Positions 29,024 through 37,801 of a stretch of DNA of 64,000 bases are shown piece after piece. A model generated the notes under the pieces. It saw nothing but the letters and a program-made list of their open reading frames with translations. It made no database searches and was not told the DNA's origin. The translations under genes and the position numbers were made by a program. This DNA is from Sulfitobacter sp. SK011 (lineage in GTDB: Bacteria; Pseudomonadota; Alphaproteobacteria; Rhodobacterales; Rhodobacteraceae): NCBI RefSeq assembly GCF_003352065.1, contig NZ_CP025803.1, positions 496,001 through 560,000 of the forward strand, written 5' to 3'. Numbering within the stretch: position 1 is the first letter of the stretch; the number at the start of each line of letters is the position of its first letter.

Positions 29024-29407
29024 GTGTTAAACGGAAGCTGCCTGTGCGGCGCGATTAAGTTTACAGCACGTGGTGCCGCCCGCGATCCAGCGGCCTGCCA
29101 TTGCACCCAATGCCGAAAGCAATCGGGTCATTATTGGGCCGCCGTTCAGGTCATGGACGCCGACCTGACCATAACCGGAACGCCGAAATGGTACGCCGCC
29201 AGCCCCAGCGCCAAACGCGGATTTTGCCCAACATGCGGCAGCTTCCTGTTCTGGAAGGGTGCTGCCGACGACGATACCGGCATCGCCCTGGGCGCGCTGG
29301 ACGGGCCGACAGGTCTGCACCTTGAGCGGCACATTTTTACCGAAGACAAAGGCGACTATTACGACATTACCGACAACGTTCGGCAGGAGGAGCAAGAAGA
29401 TGAGTGA
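29024..29407 (+). CDS. GFA-family protein (glutathione-dependent formaldehyde-activating type)
   Basis: A 127-residue CENP-V/GFA zinc protein. The cysteine pattern is GSCLCGAIKF (CxC), ACHCTQCRK, and FCPTCGSFLFW, giving the two zinc sites. The start is GTG 29024, preceded by GAAAGGG and 1 bp after the LysE stop. The longer frame from 28895 lies inside LysE in another frame. GFA activity as a formaldehyde-glutathione enzyme is debated in the family. The location between a LysE exporter and an oxidative demethylase fits formaldehyde handling. Confidence 0.88.
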   Translation: MLNGSCLCGAIKFTARGAARDPAACHCTQCRKQSGHYWAAVQVMDADLTITGTPKWYAASPSAKRGFCPTCGSFLFWKGAADDDTGIALGALDGPTGLHLERHIFTEDKGDYYDITDNVRQEEQEDE

Positions 29408-31847
29408 TTTCCCAACCACGGCCCGCGTGGTCATCATCGGCGGGGGCGTTGTCGGCGTTTCATCGCTTTACCATCTTGCCAAGGCCGGTTGGACGGATTG
29501 TGTCTTGCTTGAGAAGAACGAACTTACGGCTGGGTCAACATGGCATGCTGCGGGCAATTGCCCAAGCTTTTCAACGTCTTGGGCTGTGATGAACATGCAG
29601 CGGTACTCGCTGGAGCTTTACTCACGGCTGGCTGAAGAAGTCGATTACCCGATGAACTATCACGTCACCGGGTCTGTCCGACTGGCCCATGGCAAAGAAC
29701 GCATGGCTGAATTTGAGCGCGCCTGTTCCATGGGCAACTATCAGGGCCTGAACCTTGAGATGATGGATTTGGACGCGATCAAGGCGAAATACCCGTTCAT
29801 CGAAACCCATGATCTGGCGGGCGGTCTTTATGATCCCGACGATGGTGATATTGATCCCGCGCAACTGACCCAAGCGCTTGCAAAAGGGGCGCGCGACATG
29901 GGTGCCCGCATCGAACGGTTCTGTCCGGCAACCGGTGTCAGCCGCGATGGTGATGAATGGATTGTGCACACGGACAAGGGTGACATTCGGTGTGAAAAGG
30001 TCGTCAATGCGGCGGGATACTATGCCCAACGTGTCGGTGAATGGTTCAAACCCTATGGCGGGCGCACCGTGCCAATGGCTACCATGTCGCATCAGTATTT
30101 CCTGACTGAAGAGATTCCAGAGCTCAAGGAATGGACGCTGGCACAGGGTCACAAGGTACCCCTGCTGCGCGACGTAGATAGCTCGTATTATCTGCGCCAG
30201 GACAAATACGGGCTGAACCTGGGTCCCTATGAACGCAACTGCAAGGGCCATTGGATGACACCTGATGATCCGATGCCAGAGGATTTCAGTTTCCAGCTCT
30301 ATCCCGATGATCTTGAGCGGCTCGAATGGTATATCGAGGACGCCATGGCGCGTGTGCCGATCCTGGGCACCTCCGGTGTAGGACGGGTCATCAACGGCCC
30401 GATCCCCTATGCCCCTGATGGGCTGCCGCTGGTGGGCCCGATGCCCGGTGTGCGAAACGCCTATGAGGCCTGCGTGTTCACCTTTGGCATCACCCAAGGG
30501 GGTGGCGCAGGCAAGGTGTTGGCCGAATGGGTCATCGAAGGGCAAACGGAATGGGACATGTGGGCCGTCGATCCGCGCCGTTACACCGATTACACCGATC
30601 AGGATTATTGCAACCAAAAAGCTGTGGAAGTGTATGGCCACGAATATGCAATGCATTTTCCGCACCACGCTTGGCCAGCGGGCCGCGACAAGAAACTATC
30701 ACCTGTGCATGACAAGGTGATCGCGGCGGGGGGCGTGATGGGTGCCTATAACGGTTGGGAACGCGCCAACTGGTTTGCCAAGAATGGCGACGACACCTCC
30801 GAAGAGGCCACTCAAACCTGGGATCGAAACGGCCCGTGGGCGGCGCGCATCAAAGAAGAATGCGAAGCGGTCCGCGACGGCGTCGGTGTGTTGGATCTGC
30901 CGGGCTTTTCGCGGTTCAACCTCACAGGCGATGGTGCCGCCGAGTGGTTGCGGGGCCGGATCACTGGCGGCCTACCCAAAGTGGGCCGTATGAACCTTGC
31001 CTATTTCGCGGATGATCGCGGGCGTATCCTGACCGAAATGTCCGTGCTGCGCCATGCGGAGGATCATTTTACCCTGATTACAGCCGCCACAGCGCAATGG
31101 CATGACTACGACGTGCTGCGCCCTGCCTTGGATGCCGGATTGGACCTGACCGATCGCACAACCGAATACAGCACATTGATTGTGACCGGTCCAAAATCAC
31201 GTGACCTGTTTGAGGCTTTGGCGACCAAGGCCGACCTCTCTGCCACATGGTTGTCGCATCAGATGGCTGAAGTTGCGGGTATCAAATGCGCGTTGGCGCG
31301 GGTCAGCTTTGCGGGCGAACTTGGCTGGGAAATCCATGCCGCGAACGCAGACATTCCCGCGCTTTATGATGCTGTGACGGGCGCAGGTGCCGTGCCGTTT
31401 GGCATGTGGGCGCTGAATTCGCTGCGCATCGAAAAAGGGTACCGCGCATGGAAGGGCGATTTGTCCACAGATTACACCTTGCTCGAAGGCGGGTTGGACC
31501 GCTTTGTCAAACTTGACAAACCACAAGATTTTCCCGGCAAGCAGGCATTGCTGAACGAAAAACAGCAGGGCAGCAAAAAGCGCTTTGTGACCATGGTCGT
31601 CGACGCCGGGGATCAGGATGCGCCCTATATGTCCACGGTGCTGCACAACGGTGAAGTTGTCGGTGAGACGACTTCGGGCGATTGGGGCTACCGTATTGGA
31701 AAATCGGTGGCGCTGGGCATGATCCGCACCGATCTGGCGGTGCCGGGGACCGAACTGACCATCAATATCTTCGGCAAGATGTACAATGCCACGGTGCAAC
31801 CGGATCAGCCGCTGTGGGATCCGGATAACGAGCGGTTGCGCGCTTAA
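29400..31847 (+). CDS. FAD/GcvT-domain dehydrogenase, dimethylglycine-dehydrogenase-like
   Basis: An 815-residue protein. The N-terminal FAD domain has ARVVIIGGGVVGVSSLYHLA and the covalent-flavin His49 in AGSTWHAAG. The C-terminal half is a GcvT/aminomethyltransferase domain (FAGELGWEIHA, SLRIEKGYRAWKGDL). The block SYYLRQDKYGLNLGPYE and VINGPIPYAPDGLPLVGP closely resemble mitochondrial dimethylglycine dehydrogenase. It would oxidise N,N-dimethylglycine to sarcosine, passing the one-carbon unit to tetrahydrofolate. The start overlaps the GFA gene by 8 bp and has an excellent AGGAGG site. A paralogue of similar length lies at 32804. Confidence 0.88.
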   Translation: MSDFPTTARVVIIGGGVVGVSSLYHLAKAGWTDCVLLEKNELTAGSTWHAAGNCPSFSTSWAVMNMQRYSLELYSRLAEEVDYPMNYHVTGSVRLAHGKERMAEFERACSMGNYQGLNLEMMDLDAIKAKYPFIETHDLAGGLYDPDDGDIDPAQLTQALAKGARDMGARIERFCPATGVSRDGDEWIVHTDKGDIRCEKVVNAAGYYAQRVGEWFKPYGGRTVPMATMSHQYFLTEEIPELKEWTLAQGHKVPLLRDVDSSYYLRQDKYGLNLGPYERNCKGHWMTPDDPMPEDFSFQLYPDDLERLEWYIEDAMARVPILGTSGVGRVINGPIPYAPDGLPLVGPMPGVRNAYEACVFTFGITQGGGAGKVLAEWVIEGQTEWDMWAVDPRRYTDYTDQDYCNQKAVEVYGHEYAMHFPHHAWPAGRDKKLSPVHDKVIAAGGVMGAYNGWERANWFAKNGDDTSEEATQTWDRNGPWAARIKEECEAVRDGVGVLDLPGFSRFNLTGDGAAEWLRGRITGGLPKVGRMNLAYFADDRGRILTEMSVLRHAEDHFTLITAATAQWHDYDVLRPALDAGLDLTDRTTEYSTLIVTGPKSRDLFEALATKADLSATWLSHQMAEVAGIKCALARVSFAGELGWEIHAANADIPALYDAVTGAGAVPFGMWALNSLRIEKGYRAWKGDLSTDYTLLEGGLDRFVKLDKPQDFPGKQALLNEKQQGSKKRFVTMVVDAGDQDAPYMSTVLHNGEVVGETTSGDWGYRIGKSVALGMIRTDLAVPGTELTINIFGKMYNATVQPDQPLWDPDNERLRA

Positions 31848-31868
31848 CTGCTTCGCTTCAATCAAAAC

Positions 31869-31898
31869 GCCGCAGGAAAACGATAAAATCCCTGCGGC
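31869..31898 (+). promoter_or_regulatory. Intercistronic hairpin abutting the next gene's Shine-Dalgarno
   Basis: Perfect 8-bp arms GCCGCAGG (31869-31876) and CCTGCGGC (31891-31898) flank a 14-nt A-rich loop. The right arm ends directly before GGAGG (31899-31903), the ribosome-binding site of the methyltransferase gene. No U-run follows, so it is not a typical terminator. It may be an mRNA processing or stability element, or modulate translation. Confidence 0.5.
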
Positions 31899-31910
31899 GG
31901 AGGAATGACA

Positions 31911-32792
31911 ATGACAGAAATCACGCTGCTGGATGGTGGACTGGGCCAGGAACTGGTCCATCGGGCGGGGGATCGCCCAACACCCTTGTGGTCCACGCAA
32001 GTGATGATCGACCATCCCGGCATGGTGGCAGAAGTGCACCGGGACTTTGCCGCTGCGGGGGCCACGATCATCACCACCAACACCTATGCCCTGCACCGCG
32101 ACCGTCTGGCGGGCACGACGTTTGAAAACGAATTTGAGGCCCTTTATGCATTGGCCCTGAATGAGGCACGGGGCAGTGGCGCGCGGCGCGTTGCCGGCTC
32201 AATTGGGCCGTTGCGCGCATCCTATCGCCCTGATCTGCATCCGGAGCCTGAGGTTGGTGCCCTGCTTTATGCAGAAGTGGCGGGCCTGCTTGCGCCTGAA
32301 TGTGATCTGCTCATTTGTGAAACAGTTGCGTCGTATGATCATGCGGTCAGCGTGCTCAAGGGAACGGGAGCGGCTGGCAAACCAGTGTGGCTGTCGCTGA
32401 CCGTCAATGACAAGGACGGCACATTGCTGCGCTCTGGCGAACCGCTTGTTTCGGTTCTTGAGGCAGCGAATGCAGGGGCTGCGGCAATCTTGATAAACTG
32501 CTCTGCACCAGAGGCGATCCCGGCAGCACTGAATGTCCTTGCTCAGGGCGACCTCCCGTACGGTGCCTATGCCAATGCTTTTGAGCAGATCACGGATGAT
32601 TTCCTCAAGGACAAACCAACCGTGGACGCGCTGACCGAACGGCAGGATATGACGCCGGCTGCTTATGCCGATCACGCGATGGCATGGGTCGATCAGGGGG
32701 CCACCATCATCGGGGGATGCTGCGAAGTAAGCCCTGCCCATATCGCTGAAATCGCCAGCCGCCTGCGCGCGGCTGGGCATGATATTGTATAA
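31911..32792 (+). CDS. Homocysteine S-methyltransferase family protein (probable betaine-homocysteine methyltransferase)
   Basis: A 293-residue TIM-barrel zinc methyltransferase. The three zinc cysteines are visible: Cys197 in LINCSAPEA, Cys270 and Cys271 in GGCCEVS. The GGLGQEL and TNTYALHRDRL segments are typical. The family includes betaine-, S-methylmethionine- and thetin-dependent enzymes; betaine is favoured here because dimethylglycine- and sarcosine-dehydrogenase-like genes flank it. ATG 31911 is chosen because GGAGG lies 7 bp upstream. ATG 31905 is only 1 bp from that site. Confidence 0.8.
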   Translation: MTEITLLDGGLGQELVHRAGDRPTPLWSTQVMIDHPGMVAEVHRDFAAAGATIITTNTYALHRDRLAGTTFENEFEALYALALNEARGSGARRVAGSIGPLRASYRPDLHPEPEVGALLYAEVAGLLAPECDLLICETVASYDHAVSVLKGTGAAGKPVWLSLTVNDKDGTLLRSGEPLVSVLEAANAGAAAILINCSAPEAIPAALNVLAQGDLPYGAYANAFEQITDDFLKDKPTVDALTERQDMTPAAYADHAMAWVDQGATIIGGCCEVSPAHIAEIASRLRAAGHDIV

Positions 32793-32803
32793 GGAGCCTG
32801 ACA

Positions 32804-35248
32804 ATGGCTGACGTTCCCTCACACGCACGCGTGGTTATCATTGGCGGCGGCGTTATTGGCTGCTCGGTTGCGTATCACCTGACGAAATTGGGGTGGAAAG
32901 ACGTTGTGTTGCTGGAACGCAAGCAACTGACGTCAGGCACCACATGGCATGCGGCAGGACTGATCGCTCAATTGCGGGCGACGGCCAATATGACCAAACT
33001 GGCCAAGTATAGCCAAGAACTCTACGGCAACCTTGAGCAAGAAACAGGCGTGGCGACCGGGTTCAAACGCTGTGGGTCCATCACTGTGGCGCTGACCGAG
33101 GAGCGCAAGGAAGAGATTTACCGCCAGGCGGCGATGGCGCGCGCCTTTGGTGTAGCCGTAGAAGAAATCAGCCCCGCAGAGGTCAAAGCGAAATACGAAC
33201 ACCTGAATATTGACGGGGTTACAGGGGCTGTGTTTCTTGAAAAGGACGGGCAGGGAGACCCGGCCAACATCGCGCTGGCACTGGCCAAAGGCGCGCGGCA
33301 GCGCGGTGCCAAGGTGATCGAGCGTACCCGCGCATCCGGGGTCACCCGCGAGGGCCGCAGGATCACTGGCGTCACTTGGGAACAGGGCGACGAGACGGGT
33401 CACATCACTTGCGACATGGTTGTGAACTGTGGTGGCATGTGGGGCCACGAGGTGGGCCGCATGCTGGGCGTGAACGTGCCACTGCATGCCTGCGAACACT
33501 TCTATATCGTGACCGAGGCGATCCCAGGCCTGACCCAATTGCCTGTCCTGCGCGTGCCTGACGAATGTGCGTATTACAAAGAAGACGCTGGCAAGATGTT
33601 GCTTGGGGCGTTTGAACCGAATGCAAAACCATGGGCGATGAACGGCATCCCCGCAGACTTTGAATTTGATCAACTGCCCGAAGATTTTGATCACTTTGAA
33701 CCCATTTTGGAATCGGCTGTTACACGCATGCCAATGCTGGCAGACGCAGGCATTCACACCTTTTTCAACGGGCCGGAATCCTTTACGCCCGATGATGCTT
33801 ACCATCTGGGTCAGGCCCCCGATATGGACAATGTTTGGGTCGCCGCCGGGTTCAATTCCATCGGCATTCAATCGGCGGGCGGCGCAGGCATGGCACTGGC
33901 GCAATGGATGGAGGATGGCGCAAAGCCATTTGATCTGGGCGATGTCGACATTGGCCGCATGCAACCCTTTCAGGGCAACAAGACCTATCTGTTTGAGCGC
34001 TCCAAAGAAACGCTGGGATTGCTCTATGCTGATCACTATCCCTACCGGCAAAAGGCCTCTGCACGCGGTGTGCGGCGCACGCCGTTTCATCAACACCTGC
34101 TAGATCAAGGCGCGGTCATGGGCGAACTGGCCGGATGGGAGCGTGCCAATTGGTATGCGAGAGATGGGCAAAAACCCGAGTACGAATACTCGTGGAAGCG
34201 GCAAAATTTCTTTGACAATGTGGCCCAAGAGCTGGCCGCGATCCGCACGAATGTCGGGATGTACGACATGTCATCTTTCGGCAAAATCCGTGTGGAAGGG
34301 CGCGATGCAACTGCATTTTTGAACCGTGTGGGGGGTGGGCAATACGATGTGCCGGTGGGCAAGATCGTCTATACTCAATTCCTGAACCATCGCGGCGGGA
34401 TCGAGGCGGATGTGACGGTGACGCGCCTCTCTGAAACGGCGTATCTGGTGGTAACACCGGCCGCGACCCGTCTGGCGGATGAAACATGGATGCGCCGGCA
34501 TGTGGATGATTTTAACGTCGTCATCACCGATGTCACAGCGGGCGAAGGTGTGTTGGCCGTCATGGGCCCGAATGCCCGTAAGTTGTTGCAGGCGGTGTCA
34601 CCGAATGACTTCTCGAACGACATAAACCCGTTTGGTACGGCGCAGGAGATCGAGTTGGGGATGGGGCTCGCTCGTGTCCACCGCGTCACCTATGTCGGCG
34701 AGCTTGGCTGGGAAATTTATGTCAGTGCTGACATGGCTGCACATGCCTTTGAAACACTGCACGCAGCGGGGCAGGATATGGGGCTTAAATTGTGCGGCAT
34801 GCATATGATGGATTCTGCACGGATCGAAAAAGGTTTCCGGCATTTTGGTCATGACATCACGTCAGAGGATCACGTTCTTGAGGCGGGTCTTGGGTTTGCT
34901 GTGAAAACTGACAAGCCTGACTTCATCGGGCGCGACGCAGTCCTGCGCAAAAAAGAAGAGGGGTTGAATGCCCGTCTGTTGCAATTCCGTCTGACCGATC
35001 CTGAACCATTGCTTTATCACAATGAGCCGATCATCCGGGACAATCAGATCGTTGGTTTCTTGTCTTCTGGATCATATGGCCACCATTTGGGTGCGGCAAT
35101 TGGATTGGGGTACGTCCCTTGCAAGGATCAAACTGCCGGTGATGTTCTGGCATCAGCATATGAAATCGACGTGGCCGGAACACGGGTCAGAGCAGAAGTA
35201 TCCCTTAAACCAATGTATGATCCCACGTCTGAGCGTGTGAAGGTTTAG
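32804..35248 (+). CDS. FAD/GcvT-domain dehydrogenase, sarcosine-dehydrogenase-like
   Basis: An 814-residue protein with the same two-part architecture as the gene at 29400. The FAD start is ARVVIIGGGVIGCSVAYHL and the covalent-flavin His49 is in SGTTWHAAG. The stretch FFNGPESFTPDDAYHLGQAP with GFNSIGIQSAGGAG resembles sarcosine dehydrogenase rather than dimethylglycine dehydrogenase. The C-terminal folate domain has YVGELGWEIY and ARIEKGFRHFGHD. It should convert sarcosine to glycine plus a one-carbon unit on tetrahydrofolate. It follows the methyltransferase by 11 bp with an AAGGAG site. Confidence 0.88.
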   Translation: MADVPSHARVVIIGGGVIGCSVAYHLTKLGWKDVVLLERKQLTSGTTWHAAGLIAQLRATANMTKLAKYSQELYGNLEQETGVATGFKRCGSITVALTEERKEEIYRQAAMARAFGVAVEEISPAEVKAKYEHLNIDGVTGAVFLEKDGQGDPANIALALAKGARQRGAKVIERTRASGVTREGRRITGVTWEQGDETGHITCDMVVNCGGMWGHEVGRMLGVNVPLHACEHFYIVTEAIPGLTQLPVLRVPDECAYYKEDAGKMLLGAFEPNAKPWAMNGIPADFEFDQLPEDFDHFEPILESAVTRMPMLADAGIHTFFNGPESFTPDDAYHLGQAPDMDNVWVAAGFNSIGIQSAGGAGMALAQWMEDGAKPFDLGDVDIGRMQPFQGNKTYLFERSKETLGLLYADHYPYRQKASARGVRRTPFHQHLLDQGAVMGELAGWERANWYARDGQKPEYEYSWKRQNFFDNVAQELAAIRTNVGMYDMSSFGKIRVEGRDATAFLNRVGGGQYDVPVGKIVYTQFLNHRGGIEADVTVTRLSETAYLVVTPAATRLADETWMRRHVDDFNVVITDVTAGEGVLAVMGPNARKLLQAVSPNDFSNDINPFGTAQEIELGMGLARVHRVTYVGELGWEIYVSADMAAHAFETLHAAGQDMGLKLCGMHMMDSARIEKGFRHFGHDITSEDHVLEAGLGFAVKTDKPDFIGRDAVLRKKEEGLNARLLQFRLTDPEPLLYHNEPIIRDNQIVGFLSSGSYGHHLGAAIGLGYVPCKDQTAGDVLASAYEIDVAGTRVRAEVSLKPMYDPTSERVKV

Positions 35249-35301
35249 CACTGGCAGCGGAGTGCGTATCGCGTTACCTGCCTTGAGGTGGAGGACACCG
35301 A

Positions 35302-36219
35302 ATGCGCAACCCTTACAGCCTGACCAAAAACGCTAATGAGGATACGCCGCAGGGCCTGGCATTTGCTGTGGGGGCCTATGTCTTTTGGGGTTTTTTGCCG
35401 CTCTATATGAAACTGTTGTCTCATATGTCCGCGGCTGAAGTTGTGGCGCACAGGATAATCTGGTCCCTGCCAATCGCGGCGATCGTTCTGATAGCCTTGC
35501 GCCGGACGTCCGATTTGCGCGATGCCCTTAGATCCCCGCGCATGTTGGTGATGGGCTGCGTGACGGCGGCACTCATCTCAGTCAATTGGGGTATCTATGT
35601 CTGGGCAATTTCCTCAGGCCATGCGTTGGACGCTGCATTGGGGTATTACATTAACCCGCTCTTCAGCATCTTTCTCGGCGCGGTTCTGCTTGGTGAACGT
35701 TTGTCGCGGGCGCAGTTGGCGGCGATTGCTTTGGCTGCTGGTGCGGTGCTGGTTCTGACCCTTGATGCCGGACGCATGCCTTGGGTTGCGCTGGGTTTGA
35801 TGTTGTCATGGGGCCTTTACGCGCTTGCCAAAAAGAAGCTGCCCATCGGCCCCAATCAGGGGTTTCTGTTGGAGGTCTTAATCCTGATGCTGCCCGCACT
35901 TGCAGTTTTTGGATATCTGGTGAGCACAGGACAGTCCCATTTTCTAACGGGCGGCGCGCTGGATACCTGGCTGTTGATTGGCTGCGGGGCGGTGACGGCA
36001 ATCCCGCTGATGATCTATGCCAACGGCGCGAAACTGCTCAGGCTGTCGACCATGGGCATTCTTCAGTATATCGCGCCCACAATGATCTTTCTCATTGCAG
36101 TTTTTGTTTTTGACGAACCTTTCGGCCCCGCGCGAATGATTGCCTTTCCCATGATCTGGGCCGCGCTGGTGATCTATTCGACTTCAATGCTACACCAGAT
36201 GCGGCACAAAACCGGGTGA
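35302..36219 (+). CDS. rarD: EamA-family transporter RarD
   Basis: A 305-residue inner-membrane drug/metabolite transporter with about ten hydrophobic helices. The RarD-specific start is QGLAFAVGAYVFWGFLPLYMKLL, followed by VVAHRIIWSLP, NWGIYVWAI and GYYINPLFSIFLGAVLLGERLS, all diagnostic. The substrate is uncertain (chloramphenicol resistance in some organisms). A GGAGG site precedes the ATG. The pseudouridine synthase gene starts just after or overlapping its stop. Confidence 0.95.
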   Translation: MRNPYSLTKNANEDTPQGLAFAVGAYVFWGFLPLYMKLLSHMSAAEVVAHRIIWSLPIAAIVLIALRRTSDLRDALRSPRMLVMGCVTAALISVNWGIYVWAISSGHALDAALGYYINPLFSIFLGAVLLGERLSRAQLAAIALAAGAVLVLTLDAGRMPWVALGLMLSWGLYALAKKKLPIGPNQGFLLEVLILMLPALAVFGYLVSTGQSHFLTGGALDTWLLIGCGAVTAIPLMIYANGAKLLRLSTMGILQYIAPTMIFLIAVFVFDEPFGPARMIAFPMIWAALVIYSTSMLHQMRHKTG

Positions 36220-36230
36220 GACAGGGCAGC

Positions 36231-36878
36231 ATGGAAACTGAATATAACCCCCCTGACGGGCCGCTGGTGGTGCTGCACGAAGACGCCGAAGTGTTGTTGG
36301 TCGATAAGCCCGCCGGATTGCTCAGCGTGCCGGGAAAAGGACCACATTTGGCAGACTGCCTTCTGACCCGCATTCAGGCGGTGTTTCCGGACGCACTGCT
36401 GGTGCACCGACTGGACCGCGATACCTCTGGTGTCATGATTTTCGCACTGACACCCTACGCCCAGCGACACCTCGGTCTGCAGTTTGAAAAACGAATGACA
36501 CGCAAAACCTACGTTGCACGCGTCTGGGGTGTGCCTGTTGAAAAAACGGGGGTGATTGATCTGCCGTTGATAGTGGATTGGCCAAACCGGCCATTGCAAA
36601 TGGTGTGCCATGAAACCGGAAAATCCGCACAAACAGAATGGCGGGTGCTAAAAGACCAGGGTGATACAGCACGCGTGCGGCTTACGCCCAAAACGGGCCG
36701 CAGCCATCAACTGCGCGTGCATATGCTGGCGCTGGGGCATCCGATTTTGGGTGATCCGTTTTACGCGACGGGCCCGGCACGGGATTTCCCGCGCCTGATG
36801 CTACACTCAGAGGAATTGCGCTTTAACCACCCGCAAGGCGGCCATTCGACAAAGGTACGTGCCAAAGCCCCCTTCTAA
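36231..36878 (+). CDS. RluA-family RNA pseudouridine synthase
   Basis: A 215-residue synthase. The catalytic Asp lies in HRLDRDTSGVMIFAL near residue 60. VDKPAGLLSVPGKG and TGRSHQLRVHMLALGHPILGDPFY are the other family blocks. The length suits a RluA/RluE-type enzyme without an S4 domain; whether the target is tRNA, 23S rRNA or both is undecided. ATG 36231 is chosen for its AGGG site; a GTG at 36216 overlaps the rarD stop. It converges on the fucosyltransferase gene with a 4-bp overlap. Confidence 0.9.
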   Translation: METEYNPPDGPLVVLHEDAEVLLVDKPAGLLSVPGKGPHLADCLLTRIQAVFPDALLVHRLDRDTSGVMIFALTPYAQRHLGLQFEKRMTRKTYVARVWGVPVEKTGVIDLPLIVDWPNRPLQMVCHETGKSAQTEWRVLKDQGDTARVRLTPKTGRSHQLRVHMLALGHPILGDPFYATGPARDFPRLMLHSEELRFNHPQGGHSTKVRAKAPF

Positions 36879-37720
36879 CTGGCGATGGCGATCCAGTCGC
36901 TGGGGAGGATATCCGGGTTGCGCTGATGGTCATTGGCGAACCACCGCGCGGGCGCTGCAACGCGTTTTTTTGCGTTACTGTTCAACCAGGCGGACCACCA
37001 CGAGAACGTCGAATTGGCAATCACGTTATGGTGACAAAGGGACATGAGCCGCATGTCCTCATGTGCTGTTTCGCGCCCATTCAGATCGACCACGACCTTT
37101 TCAAACGGCACATCCAGATTATTGCGTGCCCATGTCGGATCGTCGGAAAAGACAAACACTTTGGGGTCTTTTGGCAACCCATCGGTGACTGCCCTCAGCG
37201 CCGCTGTATAATAGGCCTGATCACACACAGCACTCGCCCCCAGCGCAACATAATCGCCGCGACGCACATGTAGCGCGACCGACGGCCCCGCTTTTATCTG
37301 ATCCGCCATTGCGGCATTTTCGGGTGACATGGGCGGGATCATGACAAACACCTTGCGCAGGTGCTCTTCGATGGATGCAAAGTATTTGTCACTTTGCCAG
37401 TATCCATGAAGGTAACTCTCATCTTCCCAACCCGTGATCGCCGGATCATAGGCCAAGGATTTCTCCCTGCGAAGGTACGGTTTGCGGCCCAGAAACCGCC
37501 AGGCCATATAGGCCAGCGGATGTTTGTCCTGGTCTGGCGGCAGATGGTCAGGTGTGACCACGGGCAGATCAAACACCGACGTCAGGTTCCCTTGCCCCTT
37601 GGCCATCGCGCGACGTGGATCGAGGGCAACCGGCACATCCAATCGGGCGGCAAGATCAGCCGCGGCGGCATATTGAAACATCTGATTACCAAGAAAGCCG
37701 TGCAATCGGGTATAGATCAT
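36875..37720 (-). CDS. Alpha-1,2-fucosyltransferase-like glycosyltransferase (GT11)
   Basis: A 281-residue GT11-family protein. The GDP-fucose-binding motif is VALHVRRGDYV near residue 155. The N-terminal LHGFLGNQMFQYAAAADLA and C-terminal VIANSTFSWWSAWLN blocks are typical of bacterial FutC-like enzymes. It probably decorates a surface polysaccharide. The start is placed at ATG 37720, where homology begins (MIYTRLHGF); the frame continues to 37825 into the divergent gene. No strong ribosome-binding site is seen. It shares a short divergent region with the FkbM gene. Confidence 0.88.
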   Translation of the reverse strand: MIYTRLHGFLGNQMFQYAAAADLAARLDVPVALDPRRAMAKGQGNLTSVFDLPVVTPDHLPPDQDKHPLAYMAWRFLGRKPYLRREKSLAYDPAITGWEDESYLHGYWQSDKYFASIEEHLRKVFVMIPPMSPENAAMADQIKAGPSVALHVRRGDYVALGASAVCDQAYYTAALRAVTDGLPKDPKVFVFSDDPTWARNNLDVPFEKVVVDLNGRETAHEDMRLMSLCHHNVIANSTFSWWSAWLNSNAKKRVAAPARWFANDHQRNPDILPSDWIAIAS

Positions 37721-37801
37721 CTGAAAGGGTGCCTTTTGAGTTTGCTCAACACCTTGTAGGATATAGATGACAATCTTCGCCAGATGAAACGGTAACCCAC
37801 C

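Noticed and set aside
29622..30668. 348-residue minus-strand frame inside the dimethylglycine-dehydrogenase-like gene
   Set aside because: It is antisense to a well-supported enzyme with an excellent ribosome-binding site.
32933..34096. 387-residue minus-strand frame inside the sarcosine-dehydrogenase-like gene
   Set aside because: Same reasoning: it is the complement of conserved coding sequence, with no family features.
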